A stretch of 64,000 nt of DNA from Madurella fahalii. Taxonomy: Eukaryota; Ascomycota; Sordariomycetes; Sordariales. Positions 51,043 through 62,433 of the stretch are shown one piece after another (within the stretch, counting starts at the first letter, position 1; every line of letters starts with the position of its first letter). The DNA lies in contig CM056877.1 in NCBI GenBank assembly GCA_029876055.1, positions 2,976,001 through 3,040,000 of the forward strand, in the 5' to 3' direction. Under the pieces are notes generated by a model. The model worked only from the letters and a program-made list of their open reading frames with translations, was not told where the DNA came from and searched no databases. Made by a program: the position numbers and the translations under genes.

Positions 51043-53314
51043 CCTCTGGGAGCTCCATGGAAGCCCGTCACAACAAAACGAAAGGGTCCCATCCGGCGAG
51101 TGGCAGGACCTTCAGCCTTGGCTACCGTCTAGATGACTGTTCATATGTGCCTTGGTGCATCATGGACAACGGCGTTGGCTTGCTTGCTGAGTCGCTGCTT
51201 TGGGGAAAACGACCAATATGGCCCGAGATGATGGAAACCACGACTGCGCGGGACACAATCTTTCCAAGTCCAAAGGGGCAAGGAGCGTTTTGGTGGCGCT
51301 TCGCAGCAGGAGGGGGAGAAATTCAATGTTGTCTCGGCGGCAAAGTTGCGAAGTAACAAGGTTGGAGTTGGGCGTGTTGGAGCTGAGACACTTCAGTTGG
51401 CGTTGGCCGTGGTCTGGGCAAACAGACGGGAGGAAATGAGGTAATGTTTATGAGAAAACGTGCAACACGTTGCGTGGGAAGACGTTTGATCAGAATGCTA
51501 CTCTTCCAAGATTATGGGAAAGAAGCAAAGAACATCCCACTCACCCCCTTGCAAAAGGTGAGCGCGGAACGATGGGGCTGCCCTGTTGCGGATCGACATG
51601 ATCAGTCGAGGCCGAGTCCAGCCCCGGATTGGTTATCCCGACGCGTATTTAGTCAAGTGGATTGGACTTGAGGGGAGCGCTGAATGGTCAGTGCCTCCAG
51701 AAATGCAAACGCAAACGCAGCACTAGCTGTTGCGAGGCCGGCTGGTGTGCGGGATGGGGGGGTGTGTCATTTGCGAAACGGCCACACCTACGGATCACGA
51801 GATGTGGTTGGCGATGACTGGTCCTCGAGGCGCCGGGGGTACGTCCGTACGCTAGTGTAGGTAGGGAAACTAAAAAAGAAAACAAGCACGTTTGGCGCGG
51901 GCGCTGCTGAGATTGCGCCCACAAACAGACCGCCACAGTCAAGCCCGAACCAACAGACTGGGACTGCCATCGGGAGCCAGAGTGAATCATCCTGCTCATC
52001 CCCGTCGGGCATTTCTTGGCTGTCGTACGTGGTTGGGGCCACGGCCAACGTCGCGGGCAGAGTAAGCATAGCTGGATGGGCACATGAGGTCATGCCACAG
52101 TTGTCTTGCTTGCTGGAGGCCTTAAGAGAGGAGAATAAGAACAGACGCCAGCTGACGAGATCACCTGCAGTGACCAAGAAATGGTGCCCCCCCCCCCCGG
52201 ATCTTGTGCATAAGGGCGGTCCCAGCTGTCTGGACTGGCCAGATCCGGGTACAGGTGCCCACGGTAGGGCGTTATCCGACCGGAACGGTCATCCGGCGCT
52301 GTTAAATTTCCCTGCTCTTTTGGGAGTTTGGGTAACTTTGGGCCATGGCGATCTTACGACGATTTTGCGCGGCGGACCGTGAGGCCCCTGCCTCGTACTG
52401 TCCACTGCTCCACTGGGGTAACGTGCCTCTGAGCCCTGCCCGGCGGGCAAGGATCAAGCGTGGGGGGACAACCCCTAATGCGCATGATCAAACTGTTAAT
52501 TGTGATCCTCCAGGCAACGCCGCTTTTTGGAACAAAGATATATTTTCCGCCTGTTGCAGACACACCGCAAGCACGTTCATGCTCTCTAGCTATGACTAAA
52601 ACTGCGCTATAATAACAGTACATGTACAGTAAATCTCGATCGCCTTTGCCACGTCCGAGTCCCTTGTCATTGTAAACTGCGAAGACACAGAAACTGAGAG
52701 GGCGACGGTGTGGACCACGGTTGAGTTGTCATCTTGCCAAGGCGTCCAATATCAACGGGCGTAGGAGACAGAGGGCTGAAGGGGATTCGGAAGATGGATG
52801 ACGTTTTGAATACCTTAGTCACCAGTGCGCAGGGCATCCATTCTCCGTGTCAACATGGCAAAAGCAAAACAGATCCGTACCAACATCAAACAAGCCCAAG
52901 AAAAAGCAAGTCAAAGCCAGAGATAACAATAAAGGGGTGATAGGTCGGCTCGATGAATCAGAGGCCACAGTGTACCGGATCACGGCCCAGTCCCAGCGTT
53001 GCCTCATGCACTGTACCAACAGTTTGGTCATGCTGGAACGGACAGTGCAGCATGCACCAGCTACTGAAGTTGACGGGAGCATCCCCAGATGCGGTGCGGT
53101 TTAGGGGACGTCGCTAGCTGTGGCTAACCCGTTCTTAGGAGGTCGAGCAACCGCTGAACGCGGCCTAGGATTGCGAAGATGGGACTGCTTTCGGCCATAC
53201 CAGGTCTAGAAACAAAACGCTACCGTATGCGCCGCCTTCCCCCAGACCAAAACCCGGCCTTAAAATATACGCCAGAAAATGCAGCAACTTCGCTCCCCAA
53301 CAGGGGACGAACAT
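51043..53314. other. Long intergenic region
   Basis: About 2.3 kb with no supported gene. It includes the receptor's promoter side and the 3' side of CLP1. A C12 run lies at about 52187-52198. Frames of 60-130 codons have no domain or splice partners. Confidence 0.45.
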
Positions 53315-55004
53315 CTACCCAAGCAGGTTGATGTACGGTTCAGGCCACCGACCCCATACCATGGGCCGATTCCCTAATTTGCCGCTGACTGGAGAAAGGA
53401 TCTTGAGCCGCCTCCTATCCTCGTCAACATCGGCGATCGCCACAAACCCCATGACCGGTGCTTGTCGTATCGTCTCGGGCGGGTCGTTGACAGAGGCGTT
53501 CATCACCGCCAACGTCCAGTGGGACATTGCTGCCGAGATCTCAGCGGGCTCAAGGGTCTGCTGGGAATCGTCGTAAAAATCCGTCTCTATGGAAGAGTTA
53601 GTGATAAAGACCCCTAGATCAGAACGGTTGGGACTATTACCGTCAGGCGCCTTGAAAATAGCCACGTCGTCAAAACCAACGGATTGCGTGAATGGACTCA
53701 ATGTCCTCTTCGAGTCGCCGAAAAAGTATTCCTTAATCGTAGCCTCACGGATGAACTTCATGAAGTCCTTGTTCCGCTCCGCAACGCCATCGGATTTGTC
53801 CAAAAGAAGAACCGTGATGGGTTCCCCGTAGGCCGTCTTTTCGTTCTCCAAAAGCCGCTGCATTTCCGCACTCAGCCCGGCAGAACCCAGAACGACGACC
53901 ACATTCACTACCAATCTCATTCAGCATCCATCCCCGGTTACCAGACACGGGCCGTTTTCGAACAAACTTACCCGCAAACTCCTTGGCGGCATGCGTCAGA
54001 ATCTCGGTTTCGCCCTTCCCCGGGGTCACCGCTGGCGTATCCAGCACCAGCCCAGCGGCTCTCACCACCTCATCAGCCTCAAACTTGGCGCGCACCGAAC
54101 TCCCCAGCTTCACCACGAGGTCCTTCCACAGCGCCATATCCTCCTCGACCTTCTCCCTGCCAAAGTAATACACCATCGGTAGCTTCACGGGCACCAAACT
54201 GGGCCCGCTGCTCGGCGTGCTGCTCACCCCGAACCCCCCCGCGGGTTCCTCCACATCCATCACGGTCCCAAACACCGCCGCGCTCACCGTCCCCGGCAGC
54301 GCCAACAGCCCCTCTCTCGGATCCACGTTCGCCATGAGCGGCTGCTCGCCCACCCTCGTCGCCAGCGCGACCAGCGTCCTGGCCAGCGTCGTCTTGCCCG
54401 TGTTCCGGGGGCCGCAGATCATGACCCTCGGCCCTCCCCCACCCCCTCCCCCTCCCCTTCCAATACCATTATGATGATGATGGTGCTGATGCTGAGTCTT
54501 CCCCTCCGCCTTCCTCTGCGCCTGCAGCGCAAAGTGCAGGTTGAGGTGGCCGAGCGCGGGCGAGTCCTCGGGGGCGGCGTACTGCGCGACGTAGTCCTCG
54601 ACGTCGCCGCTGACCTCGAGCGCGCAGCCCGTGTAGGTGAGGATCTTGGACTTGGTGCGGGCGAACGTGTAGCTGTGGTTGAGGGCGAGCTCGGTGCCGT
54701 CGCGCTCGGCGGTGCCGCTCGTCAGGCGCACCGACACGCCCGACGACGCGGCCGAGGCCCGCGGCACCGCGAAGCGCCATTCCCAGAAGGGCCGGAGGGC
54801 GATGGTGCGGGTTGTCGAGGCGGAGGGTTGCTGTGCACGTTGTGGTGACGACCGTCGTTAGCTGGGAGGGTTCTCGAGGATGCTGCTGTTGTGGATGGTG
54901 GGTGGATGATGGTCTGGGGTAATGGAGAGGAAGACTTATGGGAATTGATGGGCGGGGAATTTTCGTACCTGCGAAGCAATCTGGCCCAGGCCCGGAATAG
55001 ACAT
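53315..55004 (-). CDS. CLP1: mRNA cleavage and polyadenylation factor Clp1
   Basis: Exons 55004-54969, 54830-53972 and 53907-53315 (introns 138 and 64 nt, phases 0 and 1) give 495 residues. Clp1 is a subunit of cleavage factor IA, linking Pcf11 to the 3'-end machinery; it binds ATP. The first exon codes MSIPGLGQIASQ, and the next begins QPSASTTRTIALRPFWEWRF, the family N-terminus. The beta-rich N domain contains RLTSGTAERDGTELALNHSYTF. The P-loop GPRNTGKTTLARTL lies near residue 150, and ANVDPREGLLALPGTVSAAV follows. Splicing intron 2 restores EFAVNVVVVLGSAGL. The C-terminal domain ends with GFVAIADVDEDRRRLKILSP. A His run and Gly run lie just before the P-loop. Confidence 0.94.
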
Positions 55005-55694
55005 CGTATCTACCTCATTTGCGCGATTCGCCGATTGTAGGTGGTATCGAGAGTTCCGGGTTCGATATGGGGAAGAGGCGTACAACCTCCTGTCACCACG
55101 GTGGGGCCGCATGTTCGCTAGCGTCTGACTTGCAGTGATATCCCAGGGTCCATGCGTGTTACTGTACACTAGACTCCCGCCAACGCTGGATCTCTAGAAA
55201 TTACGGTCACAATCTTGCTGCCAGAAAATGAGATCTTAAACGCTTAATTGGCTCGTTGACCTTCGCTTTAGATCATCTACTCCTTGCTATAATATCTGTG
55301 TTCTAGCAATTGAAAGATGTGTTTGTGTTTTGGACCGGAACCGGAATCGTTGCCAAAGCCATGCTGCATTAACAAAGGGTTGATTTTACTTGTTCACAAG
55401 CACCACACAGGCACCACACCTTTCCAGTTCCACCCACGTTACGCTCATCTACGCAAAGACAAGCCAGTGGGTACATAGAACAATTATTCGTAGATCATGG
55501 CATGGGCTCTAAATGTAGGATCTATGATATATAAAAAGCAATGTCTAATATGAAGCAAGGGGGTATTTTTCCAGAACACAACGTAATGCATGCACAGCTC
55601 GCTGGCTGCTGCTCGGGAAGTTCATGATGTCTCTCTGCACCGGAGACACAGCCGATCGCCAATTCTAACGCCTAGAAATGAAAACCTCGATTCC
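55005..55694. promoter_or_regulatory. CLP1 upstream region
   Basis: 690 bp between the multikinase stop and the CLP1 start, same strand. AT-richer than flanking coding DNA. No specific site recognised. Confidence 0.4.
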
Positions 55695-57049
55695 CTACCG
55701 AGATAACTCCTCAAAAACCTTGATCAGACTCCGAACGCCAAGTAGACTGTTTTCATCTGGGCCCCTGCCAGGTACCCATTCGGCATGCGCGAAGTCTATC
55801 AACTTGAGCGAGTAGATCCGCGGCAAGTCAGAGAACTCATCATCATTATCATCATCATCATCATCCTCTTCGTCGACAGCGATATTTCCCGCAAGCTCGA
55901 GAACTTTGATGTCACCCTCGATGGCACCAGAAAACATCTGTGCCCCCATGTTGGAGTCACTTCCCCGGGAGAGAATAAACTCGCCGTTGTCGTCTACCAC
56001 GATGCCACTGTCAATGCGGGACGTGGAGATGGGAGCAGCGATATCTCTACCCTGTCCCTTCATCTTATCTTGCTCCGAGCTTGACGAGCTGGGGGCCGCC
56101 TTCTCGATGGCGGCTCGGAGCGCCTGACCATCCCCTTCAAACGTAAAGAGAAGGCTCGCCGAGTACATCCTAGTCTCTTCGTTGGAAAGGACTTGCTCCA
56201 CCCGTCTGAGGTCTTCGAGGAACGCTTGCGCGATGGCCCTCCCGAGATCCTCGTCGATACCGGCCCGCTCGTTGAAGATGAACTTCCCAATTTCCTGCAC
56301 AATGTTATCCTTGTTGACTTCTAACCTCCCGTAGTCTTTGTCGTAGATCTTGTAGCCTTCCGAGTCCAATTCTTCCGGGTTGTCCGAGCCCTTGTACACA
56401 CGCATGCCCGCTATCCGGAAGCCGTGGGACCCATTCGTCGTGGTCTTGCTGATCTCGTCGAATCGCCGCTTCTTCTCTAGCGGTGCGTCGTCGGCCCATA
56501 GCCGCCGGCCGAGCTTTGCGTCGAGGATGTTGGGCCGCTTGAAGCCATACGCGGCGTTCTCCAGGACGACCGACTTGTTCGTGGCAATTCGCCTGTTGTT
56601 ATTCGGCTTCCACGTAACTCCATCTGGTGGCGTAGGGACATCGGCCGCTGCTTCCGCCGCTGCTTCCGCCGCCGCTACCTTGGCCATGCGTATCGCCTCT
56701 TCTTTCATCCCCTGGCTCATGTGGTCGGCAACTACGGGAAGTTGCTCGTTGACCGAGCTGACATCGGTCATGTCGTTGAGCGAAAGCGTGCCGAGATATA
56801 CGGGCATCAGCTCGGCAAAGTTCGGGTGTTCCTTGAACGCCGTTTCGTAAAAATCAATCTCTTGCTGCACACAGGGCTTGATGAAGAGCTCGCCGTCAGG
56901 GTCGCAGAGGGTGCCTTCACTGCGGACACGATTAGCATACGAGGCCGTCCGCGCGTCCGCCACGGTGGTGTGAACACTCACTGTCCCGCAACTGCGAGAT
57001 TATACGGTTGGAGATCGGCATGGTTCGGGAGTTCCCTGGTGCCGGCCAT
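55695..57049 (-). CDS. ARG82: Inositol polyphosphate multikinase (Arg82/Ipk2 type)
   Basis: Exons 57049-56982 and 56919-55695 (62-nt intron GTGAGT...CCGCAG, phase 2) give 430 residues. The splice recreates YNLAVAGHEGTLCDPDGELF, the family N-terminus; the His codon is split. The enzyme phosphorylates Ins(1,4,5)P3 and InsP4 on the way to InsP5, and in yeast also acts in arginine regulation (family knowledge). The inositol-binding PxxxDxKxG motif is PNILDAKLG (~152-160). The C-terminal kinase signature is SLKLIDFAHAEW, where Asp binds metal. RIAGMRVYKG and SASLLFTFEGDG are also typical. An Asp-rich loop (ATC repeat at about 55838-55866) and an Ala-rich linker (about 100-115) are low-complexity inserts. 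Confidence 0.92.
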
Positions 57050-58798
57050 TCTGCTGGTCGCGACTGGTGGTGTCATATATCACCGGGAAAATTGGACAAA
57101 GGATGTCGGCGACCCGGCGAGGTTTGGCCACTCGGCCGTCGATACTTAAATGGAGGGGGAGGAGGGTTTGGGCCGCAACCAGCTGCATCTGGGTGGGCGT
57201 ACAAGTCTCAAGCTAACCGCGAGGAGATGAAGCGCTCAACTAAGAGTTGGAACTTGAAGGTGGCCCTATCGAGGAGGTAGGAAACCATGGCATTTTCAAT
57301 AGGGGAAAGTGCCAAAGGAGACCGAGATGGGATGAATCGGCGTGCGCGCGCGACAACGGGGCGAAGCACGCCCCGGGAGCCCAGAATGGTGGGAGGGGTC
57401 TCCTGCATTCGCAACAGCGGGGCGCTTCGCCAGCCCAAATGTTCGGAAGCCAGCAGATTAGCCAATGGGATCTTGAACGGGGCCAGGGGGGCTGCAGAAC
57501 TCGGTTAGGGTCACCTGCAAGACACCTCGCTCGCTTTCGTCACCGCCCCGTTCGTCTCGCTGGGGCTGAATTCCAGTTGGCCTCTTTGTGGCGGCGGCAA
57601 CATCCGAGCAAGGCGGAACAGAAGGACGATACCGATTCCGACAGCGCGAATGCAGCGGTAAAAAGAAAAAAAAATCTGTCTCACAGCCACGGCCGCGCAT
57701 TCTGCCTCGCCTTCCTCTAAATGTTATTGGAACGTATTTCATGCGAGTTATCTATTGAAAGCAGAAATTCCAATCAGCTACGGTTGGACTTGCTCCCCCT
57801 CTCGGTCTTTGGAGTAGGTGCGCCCAATCGCTCGTTAGCGTTTGCCGAAGTGTTGAACTGTTGCCGCGAAGAGAGCAGGTCCACCAAACGAGTCTAGATA
57901 CGATTATAAACAAGGCAGGGGTCTCGGTACGTAGGCATTTCATGATGCTGCCACTTTGTCACGTTTTACCCATTCATAGCTGGCTTCGATACATACTCTG
58001 GAGGAATCCGGGAGAGTCGGACTGCGGGAAGCCGGGGGGGAGCGTTACGGGAAACCAAGCAACTGACGCATCTTAACTTTATTCACATTCGCTCATTCTT
58101 TGACGTCCCATATGTAAAGATGTTGAGCGGCGCGAATCTGTTGGTGAGAACAACTCAGCAAGGTCAATGTTGTTCGCCTGTAGCTTGCCTGTCTGTTATA
58201 ACTAACCTTTTCCATGGTAAGCGGTGGTTAACCGGGGTTTGGGCGTGCTTCGCAGAAATGTGCATCTCGATACTTGTCTCCATCTCTGCGGATGGCAGGC
58301 TGGGATCATCAACAGCTTCCACACCAACGACCCGCCAAGTCGTCCGTCTCTGGAGATCGAGCTTCGTTCTCCAAACTCAACTTATCAGGAAGACGAGTGT
58401 CTTGGAGTTGCAAGTTGGCGGCCCATTCTCTCAGCAGCTCAGTATCAACGACAAGGTTTCACTGGAGCTTTTCATTTCCGTTCAACGTACTTCGAATGGA
58501 AGCTTTAGTTGGGTCGTTCCTCCCCTCTCTTTCTCTCTCTGCAGCTTGCTCCGCCTCCGCTTCTTATATCCTTCGCACAAGTTGCCCAAATCTCTCAACG
58601 TTAGAGCCTTGCTTCCTGTTTCTGCCCTTCCAATCTCTCACCTACCGACCAAGCTTACCCACCTTGCCCTCTTCGATTGGTAGTTTTTCCTGGGCTTCCT
58701 CCCAAATAAGCAAACAAGCTCGGATATCTTTCTTTGGACCTGGTCGCCACAGCCACAGAGATTTCGTAGCCCGCCTATCAAGGTTCTCGCACCGACCC
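57050..58798. promoter_or_regulatory. Divergent intergenic region between the multikinase and ARB1
   Basis: 1.75 kb with no supported gene. Probable ARB1 leader in the last few hundred bases, where CT-rich stretches occur near 58520-58545. Frames of up to 187 codons on the plus strand lack recognisable content. Confidence 0.4.
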
Positions 58799-60379
58799 AT
58801 GGAGAATGCGAGTATGTCTTCCCCTCGGGAGGGTGGCTCAGCTCCCGAGCGGGAAACCCGGAATGACACGGCAGACGCGGAAGCGTCCCAACATATCGAT
58901 ATCGGTGGGATCCGAGTGGAAGTTGACAGGAGCAAAGATGGAAAGAAGAAAAAGCGAAACAATCGCGCTGGTCGCACCAAGAAGAAAGTAACCGGGTTCG
59001 AGGGTAAGTTCCCATGCCTAACAGCGATGGCGCTGTGGTCTCGGTAGTTCTTCGCCACGATTTGAAATGACTTACGCATGCCAGAGTTCTATTGCGACGC
59101 ACCCGTGACACCAGCAGAGCATGACGAGGAGAAGAACGTCATCTACGCACCGCACCGCCCCTTCGTGGACCGCATCGAGGAGTGTATCCAGCGGTTCCGT
59201 GCCCGTCGCCGCATGAGCCCAGAGCGCGAATACCTGTTCTCCAGATACCTCACTCTTGGCGGAATCGATGCCACCGTCCGTCAATTCCAAGGCACTCGCG
59301 ACCTGGGTGAGGATGTCCTGGAAGGCACGAGCAAAGCGGTTGCTCGGGAGATGACCGCCGACGACGTGATTCAACGCGGCGGTGAAGGGAATCGCAATCT
59401 CCGTTTCTACAACCCGAATTTTCCGGAGCACTGGGACGTTGACTTTACCGGCATTGCAGCGGGATTCTTGTGAGTTTCTCACACCTTCTCTCCCAATCTC
59501 AGGAATACTAAACCTGGCAGATCTGAGCATCTCCCCGCCATGGGTTACTCCGACATCAAACACTTCCGCATGGGCGTGGAGGTGGTTTTAAACTTCCTCA
59601 AGTACGTGGATATGCATGACGTCTGTCCTGAGTATGCAGAAGACGTCAGGAACGCCCAGAAAGTTTGTGCGCAAGCCCTCGAAGAGATTCCTGCTACCTG
59701 GGAGCTCGTGAATCTACTTCCTGGAGCCTTCAATAGCGCACTCCGAGCCCTTCATTGCAAGGAGGACGAGGAGTTTTTCACTGCTTTTGGCAGTCACGGA
59801 GAGGAGATGGCTCCTGATTGGAAACGTGCGAAGATGTGTCAGGCAGTCACCCTAGCAAGTTTGCTTAGGGACAGAAGTATTTCAGCTGATAAGGAGTGGG
59901 TGGTTACGGGGATGGCCGAGCAGACCTTTGAGGTCTGCGAGGTCAATCTCCCCGACGCCGCCACTAGAGCCAAGTACGCGGCTGTCAACACACATCTCAT
60001 GGATTACCCCGACTTCCAGCCGTGCGGTACCATCACCGCACGCCCAGTTATTGTTCGAGATGGTTGGGATAACACCATGGCCGACACGGTTGCGGAGGGG
60101 GTCGCAGGCGAGGCGCAGTTCATCTTGGAAGAGGATATCCTGAAACTGCTGAAGGTAGGAATGAAGCTAGCCATGGGCGTCTGCACTCTCAATGTCGGCA
60201 TCAAGTTCATCAAGTATATCAAGGATGTTAAGCCGACATTCTACGTCTTTCTGCCTCAGGAGCTGATGTTCCGGTTCAAGGAGCCTGTCCTCAACCCCCG
60301 TCCGGCGCCGAACATCCACGATCAGGATACCAATGAGGATATCTTGGCAGGAATTCCCATTGGTGATGCAGATGATTAG
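58799..60379 (+). CDS. ARB1: Arb1 subunit of the Argonaute siRNA chaperone complex
   Basis: Exons 58799-59003, 59085-59469 and 59521-60379 (introns 81 and 51 nt, phases 1 and 2) give 482 residues. In fission yeast Arb1 and Arb2 hold Ago1 with duplex siRNA and are needed for RNAi-directed heterochromatin (established). The basic N-terminal region (KKKKRNNRAGRTKKKVTGFE) leads across intron 1 into EFYCDAPVTPAEHDEEKNVI. Family marks follow: RPFVDRIEECIQRFRARRR, YLTLGGIDATVRQFQG, FTGIAAGFLSEHLP (rebuilt over intron 2), GVEVVLNFLKYVDMHDVCPE, TWELVNLLPGAFNSALRA and LMDYPDFQPCGTITARPVIV. The length fits filamentous fungal Arb1. A nuclear, RNAi-linked role is inferred by homology. Confidence 0.9.
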
Positions 60380-60994
60380 AGGCTCGGTGATTTAGGGGTA
60401 CTTTTGGTGCGTCCGACCGGTGTGTTAGTCATAACCAGGTTGAGGTTGATCAATGGTTTGGCCACTGGATTTAGACGAGGAGCCTCACGGCTAAGCAGGT
60501 AGAGAAATGAACTAAATCTGAGGAATCCGGTCCCTATTAAATGGAACGCCGCTCTTGTTCGGCTTGTCGGCTGCGGCACCCGGATGGAAATGCCCTCGTC
60601 TCTACGCGGCTTGCATTTGCTTCGAACCTTCGTGTGGTGGGAGAAAGCCAAAAGAATAAACATGAATGTTACATATAAAACACGTTTCGAATTCCAATAA
60701 AGCATAATCTTAGCTAGCAGGCCATCTCCAAACAGTGGAGTGAGGTTAATCGTGAAATCCATCCACATCCCATGCCTGCCCGACAGCCATATCAATAGAT
60801 CCCTGCGTTGCCCAACGCCTCATAATGCCAAACTTAGCGCGGAAATAATCCCTCCAGAGCGGACCAGCTATACCCTTCGCCTTCGAAACCAAATCCAGAT
60901 CCATCCACCGTGTCCCAAGTCCAAAGGGACATGCAGGGATTTACCCCTCGCCCGCTTCTGCCATCTCCAGGACCCCTCCCTAGGACATCCTCAA
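60380..60994. other. Convergent intergenic region
   Basis: 615 bp with the 3' ends of ARB1 and the PMP3-like gene. Nothing else recognised. Confidence 0.4.
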
Positions 60995-61676
60995 TTAATC
61001 CTGCGTCTGAACCTTATGATCCCCCGCGACGACCTGCGCGTAGCTCGGCGGCGGGGCGCCGCCATCGCTGGGGCCCGCTTCGCCCGCAGTTCCGTGCTCG
61101 TGCTGCTGATGCTGCTGCGGCGGCGGCTGGGACGGAGCCGAGGCGGAACCGCCGCCCTGCGAGGTGCTGCCGTAGTTCATGGGCGCCTGCCCACCGGGAC
61201 CGCCATACTTGGGCTGGACGCCTTGTTGCTGCGGCGCGTGGCCCTGGCCCTGGCCGTGGCCGTTGTGCACGAAGACATAGATGCGCCCATGCTCGGCATC
61301 CTGGTGCCGCCCTTGCGACCCCGGGACGGGCTGGTAGTCGTAATCGTACGGCGGGTCGGGGTGCCTGGCGATGATGTACCACGCGTGGAGGAGGCCGGGG
61401 ACCTGCGGCGGGGGAGCGGGGGAGATTGGTTAGTTTTTGGGAATTCCGGGAAGGGAAGGGGTGGAGAGGGGGCGACGTACGAAGCCTAGCACGCAGAGGA
61501 GGATGTTGAGGAGGGAGTCGAGCGAGCAGATGCCGCGCCTTACCCACACTGTTCGGATGGTCGTATTAGTTAAGTGAGGCAGCCAAGCGTTGCTGCGGGG
61601 CTGTGCGGTTTGACGAACCTGGGAGCGGCGGGAACAGGACGGCCAGAAGACCGAGAAAAATGTCGTTTGCGGACAT
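60995..61676 (-). CDS. PMP3: PMP3/UPF0057 proteolipid with long C-terminal tail
   Basis: Exons 61676-61619, 61548-61481 and 61402-60995 (introns 70 and 78 nt, phases 1 and 0) give 177 residues. PMP3 proteins are small plasma-membrane proteolipids affecting membrane potential and cation tolerance. The two-helix family core is complete: DIFLGLLAVLFPPLPVWVRR, then GICSLDSLLNILLCVLGF, then VPGLLHAWYIIARHPDPPYD across intron 2. Yeast PMP3 has only 55 residues; here ~115 more follow, rich in Gln, Gly, His and Pro (for example GHGQGQGHAPQQQGVQPKYG), ending PPPSYAQVVAGDHKVQTQD. The PPPSY motif could bind a WW domain, as in Rsp5 adaptors. An in-frame ATG at 61694 is an alternative start. Divergent from PRP22. 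Confidence 0.9.
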
Positions 61677-62433
61677 GACGATGAAGTCGGGCATAGAAAT
61701 GAGCTATGGGAAGCGGGTGAAGATGATAATGTTAGTGGTTGGGAGGATAAAGTAGTCTGGGAACTGGGAAGACGGACTGTCGAGCGACTGCGGGACCGGT
61801 GATGCAAGAATGGGTCTGGGGGTGTCAGGCTTTCAGCAGATTGGGTGGCGTGCCAGGGGCTTGCGTAATGTGCATGAACGCTTGTCCTTTCCAGGGCTGT
61901 GCTCTGGGGAAGTGGGAACAGTAGAGGGTTAGGGTTATAGACTCACTGGGCACGCTCAAACATTAGAGTATGAGCGTCTGCTCAGATGGAGAGCGAATAA
62001 ATGAAGGAGCCTCTTTGGAGTACAAGAGTCTTCACGGAACGTGCCTTAAGATAAAAAATGCGGTCCTAAGAATCCTAGGAGTAACGGACATACTCTATTT
62101 CCATTTTTTATTTTTATTTTTCTTATCTATTTCTCCCATTGGGCTAGTCATTTGCTCTTCTTTCCTCTCTTTCTTCGCATCCACTTTCTGCGGGATCGGT
62201 TCATGTGTAGTAATTACTGTACTGTACCTTATCTGTTGTTATCGGCTTGGGCCCAGTGCTGTTCAATACATAAGCGTCGCATACCTAGCTTGGGCCTCGG
62301 CGGTGGAGTGCAGAAGGCGGTCGGAAAATTCCCGGCAGAATTTTGACCTCTTGGCATGCTCTAAATTGGCCGCTCGCCGTCCTCTTCTCGCCGCTTCACA
62401 TCAGAGCTATCCCGACACCGAATCGACGACAAG
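61677..62433. promoter_or_regulatory. Divergent promoter region between PMP3 and PRP22
   Basis: 757 bp between start codons. T-rich tracts at 62100-62180 lie on the PRP22 side. No defined element recognised. Confidence 0.4.

Noticed and set aside
58120..58683. 187-codon plus-strand frame upstream of ARB1
   Set aside because: No domain or start context; probably leader and promoter DNA of ARB1.
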